Positions 1 to 8,301 are shown, numbered from the stretch's first letter. The stretch is 64,000 nucleotides of DNA from CAJCJE01 sp036494465 (GCA_036494465.1 DASXOJ010000086.1:1-64000), one strand, 5' to 3'. A program made the numbers and translations. The notes: generated by a model from the letters alone, not told the origin.

Positions 1-52
1 GGTGTTGTTCACCCCGCTCAGAGCGCAGGGGGCGGAGTGATCGGAAAGCATC

Positions 53-85
53 GGTGCACGGGCCCACCCTACCGGCCCGTGCACC
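53..85. terminator. Perfect 12-bp hairpin, probable terminator of the phospholipase C gene
   Basis: GGTGCACGGGCC (53-64) and GGCCCGTGCACC (74-85) form a perfect 12-bp stem with a 9-nt loop. It lies 14 nt beyond the stop of the minus-strand phospholipase gene. On the plus strand it is followed by TGATTTT, so it may also stop transcription entering from the left. The first 52 bases show no feature I can support. Confidence 0.6.
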
Positions 86-98
86 TGATTTTCCTCGC

Positions 99-2180
99 TC
101 AGCCGGTAACGCTGGGTTTGCCGTTCTCCAGGTGGCCGGCGAACCGCCGCAGGTAGCTCGGGTAGCCGTCGACGGTGACGGACAGGTCGTACCAGCCCTC
201 GTCGCCTGCGAAGGGCTGGAAAGTGAGGCGCTGGCTGGAATTCGCGGCCAGCGTGACGGTGTGCGTTGTGCCGCTGAGTTCACGGATCAGCGCGACGCGG
301 ATCTGCGCCGAGGTGTTGGCGACGTCCAGTTGCAGGGCGGGGCCGCTGGTGATGGTCAGCGTTGCCTCGACGTGGTTGGGCGCGCCGGTGGCGTGGCGCA
401 GGAAACCGTTGGGGCCGTACAGGTACACGTTGTAGGCGCTGGTGATCGCGTCGAGCGGCACGGTGGTGGACGCGGTGGCGCCGGGGGCGACGTCGAACGG
501 GGTCGAGTCGGTGCTGAGCAGGTGGTGCGCGTAGAGGGCGAGCGGCACGGTCTGGGTGCCCGCGTTGGTCATGGTGATGGTGACCGCGCTGCCGATCGCG
601 ACGTTCGCGTTGGCCTGGTAGGGCAACGGACGCGCGGGGACGCTGCCGGGGTCCTGGACGGGCAGGGTTTGTGTGCCGGAGGCGGGGGGCGTCGGCTTGG
701 GCAGTTTCGACTGGGTCGCGTTGGCTTGGGCCTGTAAACCGGCGGTGTCCGGCAGGACAGGGATTGTGGTGTTCTTGTTGTCGAAGTCGAAGCAGCCGGT
801 GAGGTCGCCGCAGACAGCGCGGCGCCAGGCGGAGATGTTCGGCTCCTGCACCCCGGTCCACGTCTCCAGGAAGCGCAGCACGGAGGTGTGATCGAAGACC
901 TGCGAGTTGACCCAACCGCCTCGGCTCCACGGCGAGATCACGGTCATCGGCACGCGTGGGCCGAGGCCGATCGGGACGAGCGGGCCGAACGGCGGCGGGA
1001 AGCCGCCTTCGAGGGGTTGGCTGGCGGGCAGGAACTCGTTGGCGGTGCCCGAGGGCGGGACGGGCGGCAGGACGTGGTCGTAGAAGCCGTCGTTCTCGTC
1101 GTAGTTGATGAACACGACGGTGTTCTCGGCGAGTTTCGGGTTGCTCCACAACGCGTTCAGCACGGCCTGCACGTAGACCTCGCCGTCGACGGGCCGGGCG
1201 GCCGGGTGTTCGCAGTACGCATAGGGGGCGACGACCCAGGAGACGGCGGGCAGGTTGTCACTGGCGCAGTCGGCTGTGAACTGGGCGATTACATGGTCGA
1301 CGTGCTGGCCCTGGCCGGAGTCGGGCAGCCACGCGGTGCGCAGGCTGGCGCGGTCGGCCAACTGGTGCACGGCGGGGTCGGTGGACGCGAGCGCGTCGTG
1401 GTAGGTCTGGAACAGCCAGAGCGGGTTGTCGCCGTAGTCGCCGACGTAGGGGTGGTTGGTGGTGTCGTCGCCGACTTCGTTGTTCGCGTAGACCTGCCAG
1501 GAGATTCCGGCTGCCTGCAACCGTTCCGGGTAGGTGGTCCAGTGGTAGACCGGCTGGTAGTCGCTGGGGTTCCAGGTGGCCGGGCCGCCCGCGACGCCTG
1601 CCGGGTCGATGGTGCCGGTCCAGTGGTAGAGCCGGTTGGGGATGGTCGGGCCCTGGATCGAGCAGAAGTAGTTGTCGCAGATGGTGAACGACTGCGCGAG
1701 CGCGTGGTGGAACGGGACGTCGGCTTCGGTGAAGTAGCCCATGGTCATCTCGGACTTGGCCAGCGGCCAGTTGTTGTAGGCGCCGCCGTTGTGCGCGATG
1801 TGCGTGGTGTCCCAGTCGTGCGGGAGGTCGCCGAGGTCCTGTCCGTCGTAGCGCGACGTGTCGATGTGGAAGGGCAGCAGGTAGCCGCCGTCGAGCCTGC
1901 CGAGGTCGGGCTGGTGGAAGACGTCGTTGCCGCCTGCGAGCGTGAACGCGGCGCGGTCGCCGAAACCGCGCACGCCCTTCATGGTGCCGTAGTAGTGATC
2001 CAGGGATCGGTTCTCCTGCATCAGGATCACCACGTGTTCGACCTCGTCGAGGCTGCCCGACCGGCGCGGCGCCGCGGCGGCTTGCGCGAATCCGGCGCCT
2101 AACAGACCGGCGGTGGCGGCGGTGACCGCCGATGCTTCGAGGAACGTGCGACGACTGATGTTGCGGCGGGTTTCGGGCAT
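99..2180 (-). CDS. Tat-exported phosphocholine-specific phospholipase C
   Basis: A secreted enzyme predicted to cleave phospholipids such as phosphatidylcholine into diacylglycerol and a phospho-headgroup. The protein is about 693 residues. The N-terminus has a twin-arginine signal (SRRTFLEAS) followed by an Ala-rich hydrophobic stretch. The mature protein begins near the family motif EHVVILMQENRSLDHYYGT, which is typical of the phosphoesterase/acid-phosphatase fold of bacterial non-haemolytic PLCs. Further conserved blocks are GPTIPNRLYHWTG and INYDENDGFYDHV. The C-terminal ~200 residues look like the two beta-rich DUF756 repeats of this family. The start at 2180 is chosen because GAGGAG sits about 8 nt upstream and the Tat signal follows at once; a start 12 codons earlier lacks this. 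Length and domains match the family, so substrate class is likely but headgroup preference is not known. Confidence 0.93.
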   Translation of the reverse strand: MPETRRNISRRTFLEASAVTAATAGLLGAGFAQAAAAPRRSGSLDEVEHVVILMQENRSLDHYYGTMKGVRGFGDRAAFTLAGGNDVFHQPDLGRLDGGYLLPFHIDTSRYDGQDLGDLPHDWDTTHIAHNGGAYNNWPLAKSEMTMGYFTEADVPFHHALAQSFTICDNYFCSIQGPTIPNRLYHWTGTIDPAGVAGGPATWNPSDYQPVYHWTTYPERLQAAGISWQVYANNEVGDDTTNHPYVGDYGDNPLWLFQTYHDALASTDPAVHQLADRASLRTAWLPDSGQGQHVDHVIAQFTADCASDNLPAVSWVVAPYAYCEHPAARPVDGEVYVQAVLNALWSNPKLAENTVVFINYDENDGFYDHVLPPVPPSGTANEFLPASQPLEGGFPPPFGPLVPIGLGPRVPMTVISPWSRGGWVNSQVFDHTSVLRFLETWTGVQEPNISAWRRAVCGDLTGCFDFDNKNTTIPVLPDTAGLQAQANATQSKLPKPTPPASGTQTLPVQDPGSVPARPLPYQANANVAIGSAVTITMTNAGTQTVPLALYAHHLLSTDSTPFDVAPGATASTTVPLDAITSAYNVYLYGPNGFLRHATGAPNHVEATLTITSGPALQLDVANTSAQIRVALIRELSGTTHTVTLAANSSQRLTFQPFAGDEGWYDLSVTVDGYPSYLRRFAGHLENGKPSVTG

Positions 2181-2284
2181 GGACAGGCGCTCCTCGTGCA
2201 GGGGTTGAGGGGTCAACTTGTCTGGCCAACTTGGCCGGTGACCATCTCAACACCCGCCCCCTGCTTTGCCAAACGAACGTGTGG

Positions 2285-3466
2285 CTACGCCACGGTGACG
2301 AGTTCCCGGTCCCGTGCCCGGTTTCGCCTGGCCGCGAAGGTGGCGCCGAGGAGCACCGCCAGTGCGGCAACGGTCAACAACGCACCCACCCACGCGGGTG
2401 AGGTGTAGCCGAATCCGGCCGCGATGGTGCGCCCGCCGAGGTAGGCGCCGATGGCGTTGCCCACGTTGAACGCGGCGATGTTGGCGCTGGAGGCCATGGT
2501 CGGCGCGTCGCTGGCGAAGTGCAGCACGCGCATCTGCAATCCGGGCACGGTGGCGAAACCGAAGGCGCCCATCAACAGCAGCGTGATGATCGCGGGGATC
2601 TTGGCGTGCGCGGTGAAGGTGAGCGCGGCGAGCACAACGGCGAGCGCGATCAGCAGGATGACGAGGGTGGGCGTGAGCGCTCGGTCGGCGGCTTTGCCAC
2701 CGGCGAGGTTGCCGAGGAACAGACCGATGCCGAACACGATCAACAGCCAGGTGACGCTGCTGGACGCGAACCCGGCGACGTCGGTCATCATCGGTGTGAT
2801 GTAGGTGAACGTGCCGAACATGCCGCCGAAGCCGAGCACGGTGACGGCGAGCGAGGCGAGTACCTGCGGGCGGCGGAACGCGCGGAGTTCGCCGCGCAGT
2901 TGGGCGGATCCGGTGCCGGACGTCGTCGACGGGACCAGCGCGACGATGCCGAAGAAGGCAATCACGCCGATCGCGGTGATCGCCCAGAACGTGGCGCGCC
3001 AGCCGAAGTGCTGACCGAGCAGCGTGCCGAGCGGGACGCCGAGCACGTTGGCGGTGGTGAGACCGGCGAACATGATCGAGATCGCGCCCGCTTTCCTTTC
3101 GGGCGCGACGAGATCGGCGGCGACCACGGAGCCGATGCCGAAGAAGGCGCCGTGGCACAGCGCGGCGACGACCCGGCCGACCATCATGATCCCGAAGGTC
3201 GGCGCGATGGCGGACATCAGGTTGCCGATGATGAACAGGACCATCAGCCCGAGCAGCACGGTTTTGCGCGGTAGCCGGGTGACGGCGGCGGTCAGCAGCA
3301 GTGCGCCGAGCGCGACGGCGAGCGCGTAGCCCGAGATGAGCAGGCCCGCGGTCGGGATGCTGACCGCGAAGTCGGTCGCGACCTGCGGCAACAGGCCCGC
3401 GATGATGAACTCGGTCAGTCCGATGCCGAACCCGCCGATGGCCAGCGCGATCAGTCCGATCGGCAT
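2285..3466 (-). CDS. MFS drug-efflux-type transporter (DHA1-like)
   Basis: An inner-membrane major facilitator of about 393 residues with 12 predicted hydrophobic segments. Early motifs are GFGIGLTEFIIAGLLPQVA and a proton-antiporter-like GRVVAALCHGAFFGIGSVVA. The closest family impression is the AraJ/Cmx-like DHA1 group of exporters for drugs or sugars; the substrate cannot be read from sequence. The start at 3466 is preceded by GGAGGACCTTC, a strong ribosome binding site. An upstream in-frame extension of 37 codons merely translates the intergenic repeat array and is rejected. It is divergent from the MarR gene at 3631, so it is the likely target of that regulator. Confidence 0.9.
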   Translation of the reverse strand: MPIGLIALAIGGFGIGLTEFIIAGLLPQVATDFAVSIPTAGLLISGYALAVALGALLLTAAVTRLPRKTVLLGLMVLFIIGNLMSAIAPTFGIMMVGRVVAALCHGAFFGIGSVVAADLVAPERKAGAISIMFAGLTTANVLGVPLGTLLGQHFGWRATFWAITAIGVIAFFGIVALVPSTTSGTGSAQLRGELRAFRRPQVLASLAVTVLGFGGMFGTFTYITPMMTDVAGFASSSVTWLLIVFGIGLFLGNLAGGKAADRALTPTLVILLIALAVVLAALTFTAHAKIPAIITLLLMGAFGFATVPGLQMRVLHFASDAPTMASSANIAAFNVGNAIGAYLGGRTIAAGFGYTSPAWVGALLTVAALAVLLGATFAARRNRARDRELVTVA

Positions 3467-3482
3467 GAAGGTCCTCCGAAAT

Positions 3483-3542
3483 CCGATATTACGACACCGG
3501 ATATTCCGATTTCGGAGATTCCGAGATCGGATATACGGCGCG
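3483..3542. repeat. Four tandem 15-bp units, each an inverted repeat CGGA-N3-TCCG
   Basis: Units start at 3483, 3498, 3513 and 3528. The central two read CGGATATTCCG and CGGAGATTCCG, perfect short inverted repeats, and the outer two are degenerate. The array starts 16 bp upstream of the MFS start, in the MFS-marR intergenic region. The 15-bp period is about 1.5 helical turns, so successive sites would lie on alternating faces of DNA. It looks like an operator array, possibly for the adjacent MarR protein or another dimeric regulator. Protein identity is inference. Confidence 0.7.
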
Positions 3543-3547
3543 TGCAT

Positions 3548-3583
3548 TAGTTGTGCACGCGGCATAGATAGTTGCACACGCGT
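3548..3583. promoter_or_regulatory. Direct repeats TAGTTG...ACGCG spaced 21 bp in front of marR
   Basis: TAGTTGTGCACGCG begins at 3548 and TAGTTGCACACGCG at 3569. The 21-bp spacing is two helical turns. The second copy continues into GTGCTATAT and has partial dyad symmetry around ACGCGT, as MarR operators often do. The sites lie about 50-80 bp upstream of the MarR start. They are probable autoregulatory sites, distinct from the CGGA array next door. Confidence 0.5.
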
Positions 3584-3630
3584 GCTATATGCGCAAGCTG
3601 CTATCCTGGCGGCAACACGAGGAGGCCGTC

Positions 3631-4080
3631 ATGGGCATCGCCGATGACGCGGTCGAGGTCCGCGCGCAGGGCTGGCGCACGCTCACCGCGCTGCACAGCA
3701 TGATCGAGAATGCGCTGGAGAAGGCGCTACAGAGGGAACACGACCTGTCCGTGGTCGAGTTCACGGTGCTGGACGCGCTGAACCGGCAGCACGGCTTCCA
3801 CATGCGTGTGCACCAGCTGGCCCGCGCGACCGCGCTGAGCGCGAGCGCGACGACCCGGCTGATCAACCGGCTGGAGGGCCGCAAGCTGATCAGCCGCTAC
3901 CTGTGCGAGGACGACCGGCGCGGCATCTACACCGAGCTGACTCCGGCAGGCAAGGCACTGCTCGAACAGGCCCGCCCCACCAACGACAACACACTGCGCG
4001 CCGCACTGGACGACGCCAGGGAGACGCCTGAGCTGGCGCCGTTGATCAGCGCGCTCTACCCGGTGGTCAAGCCCGGGTAG
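3631..4080 (+). CDS. MarR-family transcriptional regulator
   Basis: A 149-residue winged-helix dimer of MarR type. The DNA-binding region reads VHQLARATALSASATTRLINRLEGR with the wing CEDDRRGIYTELTPAGKALL, which carries the family's DxRxxxxxLT signature. The start at 3631 follows GAGGAGG by about 5 nt; an in-frame start 14 codons upstream is weaker. It is divergent from an MFS exporter, the classic arrangement for a repressor relieved by the pump's substrate. Its 3' end overlaps the convergent TetR gene by 14 bp. Confidence 0.92.
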   Translation: MGIADDAVEVRAQGWRTLTALHSMIENALEKALQREHDLSVVEFTVLDALNRQHGFHMRVHQLARATALSASATTRLINRLEGRKLISRYLCEDDRRGIYTELTPAGKALLEQARPTNDNTLRAALDDARETPELAPLISALYPVVKPG

Positions 4081-4675
4081 CGAGGTCGAACGTCTCGACC
4101 AGTTCCTCGGCGAACGCGTTCAGGTCGAGGTCGGGCCGGGTTTCGAGCAGGAACGGCAGGCCGTCGACGGAACGCTGGACCAACGAGCCCATGACGAACG
4201 CGTCGAACGCGCGGAAAATGCCGCTCGCCTGACCGTCGAGCAGGATCTGCTCGACGACGCCGATCACGCGTTGGTCGGATTCCGCGTCGTAGCTGCGACT
4301 GGCGCCGGATTCGTCGCGGAAGCCAAGGAATATCGAGGCGAGCGCCTGCATCTCGCGGCGGTGTTCGACGTTGAACGCGACCACCGCGCGGACGTAGGCC
4401 GCCAGCTTTTCGCGCGGTCCGTTCGCGGCAGCCAGTCGCTCGGCGATGTGCTCGCCGATCTGCTGGTAGACGTGCGCGATCGTCGCCTGCATCAGCTCGT
4501 CGCGGCCCGCGAAGTGGTAGGAGATCAGCCGGGTGCTGCTCAGCCCACTGCGTTCGGTGATCTTCGCGAAGGTCGTGGCTCGATAGCCGAGGGCGGCGAC
4601 CGTGTCGATCGTCGCGGCGATGATCTCCCGCCGCCGATCTTCCGGCGAGAGCCGCCGTCTTGTCACCTCGCGCAC
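4067..4675 (-). CDS. TetR-family transcriptional regulator
   Basis: A 202-residue one-component repressor. The N-terminal helix-turn-helix spans about residues 15-60, with ITERSGLSSTRLISYHFAGRDELMQAT matching the TetR recognition helix and its following helix. The remainder is a variable ligand and dimer domain. It is divergent from the membrane protein at 4749, and a 24-bp inverted repeat lies between them, so it most likely represses that gene and itself. The ligand is unknown. Confidence 0.92.
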   Translation of the reverse strand: MREVTRRRLSPEDRRREIIAATIDTVAALGYRATTFAKITERSGLSSTRLISYHFAGRDELMQATIAHVYQQIGEHIAERLAAANGPREKLAAYVRAVVAFNVEHRREMQALASIFLGFRDESGASRSYDAESDQRVIGVVEQILLDGQASGIFRAFDAFVMGSLVQRSVDGLPFLLETRPDLDLNAFAEELVETFDLATRA

Positions 4676-4714
4676 CTTCCTCGCATCCAGAGCCTGGTCA
4701 TGTTAACGTTCAGC

Positions 4715-4738
4715 GTTGTTACTCATTCAAGTAATAAC
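4715..4738. promoter_or_regulatory. Probable TetR operator, 9-bp inverted repeat
   Basis: GTTGTTACT (4715-4723) and AGTAATAAC (4730-4738) are inverted repeats with one mismatch and a 6-nt centre. The element sits between the divergent TetR (start 4675) and membrane protein (start 4749) genes, 11 bp before the latter's start, and so overlaps its ribosome binding region. Binding would block expression. The regulator assignment is inferred from position. Confidence 0.65.
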
Positions 4739-4748
4739 AGGAGGGGAC

Positions 4749-5816
4749 ATGGAACGCGCGGGGAAGGGACGACTGAAAGCGGCGTGGACGCTCGTGCTGC
4801 TCGCACCGCTGTGCGCGGAGGCCGCGTTCACCGGGATCTCGCTACCGGCCATCTGGCTGGCGTTTCCGCTGCTGATCCCGATCTACGGCGCGGGCGTGCT
4901 GCTGGCGCGCGAACTCGTCTGCCGCGCGGGCGCGGGCTTGCTCGGACTGCTGGTGATCGGCTTCGGTTACGAGATCGCCGAGGATGGGCTCGGGCTCCAG
5001 GCCCTGACCAGCCCGCACCTGTACACCGCCGCCACCTGGGGGCGGGTGCTCGGCGTCAACGTGACCTACTGGGAAAGCCAACTCGGTTACCACCTGGTCT
5101 TCACCCTGCTGATACCGGTCGCGCTCACCACGATGATCTTCCAGCGGCACGGCAGCAAGCCGTATCTGGGCACATTCGGGCTGATCGGCACGGCCGTCGT
5201 GTTCGTGCTCGGGATCGGGATCACGCGGTTGGCCATCTCGTCGACCCAGGACCCCGGTTATCAGACGCCCTGGCTGGTCGTGGCCGCGGAACTGGTCGGC
5301 ATCGTCGTGCTCGGGGTGTTGGCGCTGGTTGTGGTGCCGAGGTTGCGGGCGGCGCGCCCGGCTGTGGCCGCGCGGTTGCCAGTGGTGTCCACGGCTGTGG
5401 TCGCGCGGTTGCCACAGCCGGTCGTCATGGGTGCCGTGGCGGGGATCGCGCCGATCGTCTTTCTCGGTTTGTTGTTCCCGCTCAAGTCGAGCGCCGGCCA
5501 GCCCGCGATCGGGCATGGTGCCTGGGTGGCGATTCCGATGGTGGTCGCGCTGGCGATTGCGGTCGGCGCGGGTTGGCTGGTGGCGCGGTGGGCGGCTACC
5601 GACGGGTTCACCGATCGGCATCGGATCTGGCTGATCGGCGGGGCACTGGTCGGGCACTCGCTATGCGCGGTGGCCAGCGGTGTCGCGAATGGGCACGTGC
5701 TGCTGTCGCCGGTGCTCGGCGTGGTCATCGTGGCCGTGACCGTGCTCGGCTGCTATTCCATCGGGAAAAGGCGGGACACCAGCGCATCCCAGGTCCGGTT
5801 GGGCAGCGCGCGGTAG
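4749..5816 (+). CDS. Polytopic membrane protein of unknown function
   Basis: A 355-residue protein with roughly nine to ten hydrophobic segments and no domain I can name. It begins with a short basic stretch (MERAGKGRLKAAW), then paired membrane helices. A loop rich in Arg, Ala and Val around residues 200-225 carries a short internal duplication. The start at 4749 follows GGAGGGG with good spacing; an earlier in-frame start lies inside the operator and is rejected. Expression is probably controlled by the divergent TetR. Its last 64 bp overlap the convergent dehydrogenase gene. Transport or resistance is a guess from context only. Confidence 0.75.
   Translation: MERAGKGRLKAAWTLVLLAPLCAEAAFTGISLPAIWLAFPLLIPIYGAGVLLARELVCRAGAGLLGLLVIGFGYEIAEDGLGLQALTSPHLYTAATWGRVLGVNVTYWESQLGYHLVFTLLIPVALTTMIFQRHGSKPYLGTFGLIGTAVVFVLGIGITRLAISSTQDPGYQTPWLVVAAELVGIVVLGVLALVVVPRLRAARPAVAARLPVVSTAVVARLPQPVVMGAVAGIAPIVFLGLLFPLKSSAGQPAIGHGAWVAIPMVVALAIAVGAGWLVARWAATDGFTDRHRIWLIGGALVGHSLCAVASGVANGHVLLSPVLGVVIVAVTVLGCYSIGKRRDTSASQVRLGSAR
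5359..5414 (+). repeat. Imperfect 33-bp tandem duplication inside the membrane protein gene
   Basis: A 23-bp segment starting CGGCTGTGG at 5359 recurs at 5392 with one substitution, giving a 33-bp period. It encodes the repeated motif AVxARLP in a cytoplasmic or periplasmic loop. It keeps the frame and is probably a replication-slippage product. Confidence 0.6.
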
Positions 5817-6567
5817 AGCAGCGGCATGATCCTGGGCGGCATGCCGATCTTGTGGCGGGCGCGCGGGTTCTTCGCCTGGACGGCTTTCAGCGCGACCGAA
5901 GCTACTTTGTCCGGTGTGGACATTCCAGGGGCGCCTTCCGTGGCGTAGCGCGCCATCCGCTCGTGATGGTTGCGGGCGAAGGCGGCGTACGGGCCGTTCG
6001 ACGAGTTGAGCCAGGTGTTCGCCTGGACGGTGGCGCGCCACCGGGTTCAAGCAGGACGACGCGCACGCCGAACCGGCGGACCTCCGCGCGCAGCGCGTCG
6101 GACAGCGCCTCCAGCGACCACTTGATCATGTCGTACGCACTGGAACCGGGGAACGCCATCAGGCCGCCCGCCGAGCCGAGGTTGACGATGGTGCCGCTCC
6201 CCCGCGCGCGCATGCCGGGCAGGGCGAGTTGGCAGAGCCTGACCAGGCCGAAGACGTTGGTTTCGAACTGGGCGCGCAGCGCGTCCAGCGGGACTTCCTC
6301 GACCGGACCGGCTTGGGCACAGCCAGCGTTGTTGATCAGCGCGCCGACCGCGCCGTGTTCGGCTTCGACCTGGGCGATCGCGTCGCGTCGGGAGGTTTCG
6401 TCGGTGACGTCGCGGGCGAGCACGCGGGCGCCCGCTTCGGCGAGGTCGGCGATGGTCTCGGGTTTGCGGGCGGTCGCCCAGGTGGGCAGGCCCGCTTTCA
6501 CACAGGCGCGCGCGATGGCGTGGCCGATGCCGGACGAGCAGCCGGTGATCAGGACAGCGGCAGTCAT
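5753..6567 (-). pseudogene. Short-chain dehydrogenase/reductase with a single-base frameshift
   Basis: The first part reads as a classical SDR of the oxidoreductase type: cofactor motif TGCSSGIG, NNAG, the catalytic YDMIK in the Ser-Tyr-Lys region, and LEPGG after it. Around 6040 the reading frame breaks: the dehydrogenase frame runs into Arg/Pro-rich nonsense, while the adjacent frame continues with a sensible SDR C-terminus (NTWLNSSNGPYAAFARNHHER onward) to a stop at 5753. Restoring one base would give about 271 residues, a normal SDR length. Either the gene is inactivated in this strain or there is a sequencing error in the run near 6038. It is divergent from a TetR gene, with two operators between. 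The catalytic core lies before the break, so a shortened protein might still be made. Confidence 0.8.
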
Positions 6568-6575
6568 GGATCCCC

Positions 6576-6629
6576 CTTACTAATCATTCAGTAAGTGCAC
6601 CCTAGCGAGCTTACTGATCGTTCAGCAAG
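6576..6629. promoter_or_regulatory. Twin 20-bp TetR operators between SDR and tetR
   Basis: CTTACTAATCATTCAGTAAG (6576-6595) and CTTACTGATCGTTCAGCAAG (6610-6629) are two copies of one 20-bp inverted repeat, 34 bp apart. They lie between the divergent SDR (start 6567) and TetR (start 6643) genes and flank the likely promoters. The pair fits a TetR dimer binding twice and controlling both genes. Confidence 0.8.
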
Positions 6630-6642
6630 TAGGCTGTGACAC

Positions 6643-7275
6643 GTGAGAGACAAGGCCGGGACCAAGGCGCGCATCCTGGCGATCGCCGCCGAGTTGTTCG
6701 CCGCACAGGGCTACACCGGCACGTCCATCGCGGACATCGCGCATCGGCTCGGCACCACGCCCGCCGCGCTCTACTACCACTTCGCGTCCAAGGCCGACGT
6801 GCTCGACGGGTTGCTCGCCGAGCCGATGGCGGGCTACACCAAGCTCGCCGAACAGGCCGCGACCGCGACCCCGGAGGAACTGCTCGCCGCGTTCATCGAC
6901 TTCTACGCGCGCTCGCACGCGCTGACCCCGATCGTCGGGGCCGATCCGGCGGTGCGCGCGCTGCTGGACGAACGGCTGCCGCGCAAACCGGCGGACATGT
7001 TCGCCGACGTGATCGCGGCGCTCGCCGGACCGAATCCGGACCGGGCCGCGCTGCTGCGCGCGCATGCCGCGTTCGCCGTGGTCAAGGAGGCCACTGCGGC
7101 GGCGTTGCGGCTGGGCGACGGTGAGTTGGGCGAGCGCGGGGCGGGCACCCGCGGACCGGATGATGGCGAGCTGGGCGGGCGCGGGCCGGGCGAACACAGG
7201 CCGGGTGACGGCGTGCTGGGTGACGCGGACCGCGCGGAGATCCTCGCCATTGCGACCCGTACCCTCCGCTCATGA
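6643..7275 (+). CDS. TetR-family regulator with a repetitive C-terminal insertion
   Basis: A 210-residue regulator with GTG start. The HTH is clear: RILAIAAELFAAQGYTGTS, then IADIAHRLGTTPAALYYHF. The ligand domain continues to about residue 157. There a Gly/Asp/Glu/Arg-rich stretch (about residues 158-196) with three variants of DGELG interrupts it before a final helix AEILAIATRTLRS. That insertion looks like an expanded loop built by tandem duplication. The gene likely autoregulates through the twin operators. Its stop overlaps the next start (ATGA), so it heads an operon with the DUF1275 and RNHCP genes. Confidence 0.9.
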   Translation: MRDKAGTKARILAIAAELFAAQGYTGTSIADIAHRLGTTPAALYYHFASKADVLDGLLAEPMAGYTKLAEQAATATPEELLAAFIDFYARSHALTPIVGADPAVRALLDERLPRKPADMFADVIAALAGPNPDRAALLRAHAAFAVVKEATAAALRLGDGELGERGAGTRGPDDGELGGRGPGEHRPGDGVLGDADRAEILAIATRTLRS

Positions 7276-7964
7276 CCGAGCCCGACGAGCCCAAGACCGC
7301 TGGCACAGTGCGGCTCGGCGTGCTACTCGGGGTGGTTGGCGGCTTTCTCGACGCGTTCACCTACGTCGCGCACAACGGCGTGTTCTCCAACGCACAGACC
7401 GGAAACATCGTGCTGGTCGGCATCTTCGCGGCACGCGGCGACTGGGCTCGGGTGCTGCGCCAGTTGCTGCCACTGCTCGCGTTCGTGGTCGGCGTGTTCA
7501 CGGCGGAGACGATGACGCATCCGAGGATTCGGGCGTGGGTGCGACGGCCGATGCGGGCGGCGTTGATCGCGGAGATCGTGGTTATGGTCGCGGTTGCGTT
7601 CGTGCCCGATGGCACCGCCGGGTTCGCGGTGGTGATCCTGGTGTCCTATGTGGCCGCCGTGCAGAACTCCACATTCGACACCTTGCGTAAATGGCCGTTC
7701 AACACCGTCACATTGACTGGCAACCTGCGGACTACAACCCGTTCGTTCTATCGGGCGGTCGTGTTGCGCAAGGAGGGCGAGGGCGACAAGGCGCGCAGTT
7801 TCGCCATCGTCTGTCTGGCCTTTCTCGTCGGCGCGGTGATCGGCGCGCTCACCTCGGCGCACTGGGGCAACCTCGCCGCGCTGGTCGGCGCGGGCATACT
7901 CGGTGTGGCGCTGTTGTTGTTCATCGTGGAAGAACCACACCACCAGCGGGCGGTGACGCAGTGA
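7272..7964 (+). CDS. DUF1275 (YoaK-like) membrane protein
   Basis: A 230-residue membrane protein with about six hydrophobic segments. It carries the family's early signature GGFLDAFTYVAHNGVFSNAQTGNIVL and later TLTGNLRTTTRSFY. The DUF1275/YoaK family is widespread but has no settled function. It is translationally coupled to the TetR gene upstream (ATGA overlap) and to the RNHCP gene downstream (GTGA overlap). Confidence 0.9.
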   Translation: MTEPDEPKTAGTVRLGVLLGVVGGFLDAFTYVAHNGVFSNAQTGNIVLVGIFAARGDWARVLRQLLPLLAFVVGVFTAETMTHPRIRAWVRRPMRAALIAEIVVMVAVAFVPDGTAGFAVVILVSYVAAVQNSTFDTLRKWPFNTVTLTGNLRTTTRSFYRAVVLRKEGEGDKARSFAIVCLAFLVGAVIGALTSAHWGNLAALVGAGILGVALLLFIVEEPHHQRAVTQ

Positions 7965-8278
7965 CCGAGGGCCAGGCGAAGTTCACCAGGCGGGTCGAGG
8001 ATTTCACCTGCGAGCACTGCGACCGGAACGTGCGCGGCAACGGCTACACCAACCACTGCCCGTACTGCCTGCACTCCAAGCACGTCGATGTGAACCCGGG
8101 CGACCGCGCCGCGGACTGCGGCGGGTTGATGGCGCCGGTCGCGGCCGGGATGGAGCGGGACCGGTACTTCATCGTGCAGCGCTGTGTCCGATGTGGACAT
8201 CAGCGGCGGAACAGGACGGTACCGGCCGACGATCGCGCGGCGATCCTGAGTTACTTCGGCAGGCCGATCCCCGGCTGA
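7961..8278 (+). CDS. RNHCP-domain zinc-binding protein
   Basis: A 105-residue protein matching the RNHCP family: FTCEHCDRNV, then NHCPYCLHSKHVD with the name-giving motif, then QRCVRCGHQRRNR. Three CxxC pairs suggest two zinc sites and a possible nucleic acid-binding role. The GTG start at 7961 overlaps the upstream stop. Function in the family is not known to me. Confidence 0.9.
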   Translation: MTEGQAKFTRRVEDFTCEHCDRNVRGNGYTNHCPYCLHSKHVDVNPGDRAADCGGLMAPVAAGMERDRYFIVQRCVRCGHQRRNRTVPADDRAAILSYFGRPIPG

Positions 8279-8301
8279 CGAGGACCGGCCTGCCCAAGAA
8301 T

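Noticed and set aside
3467..3577. 37-codon N-terminal extension of the MFS exporter
   Set aside because: It merely translates the 15-bp operator array (repeating Arg-Asn). The MPIGLIALAIGG start has a strong ribosome site.
4271..6583. Long plus-strand open frame of about 770 codons
   Set aside because: It runs antisense or out of frame across TetR, the membrane protein and the SDR. Its translation is Arg/Gly-rich low complexity, as expected of a GC-driven shadow.
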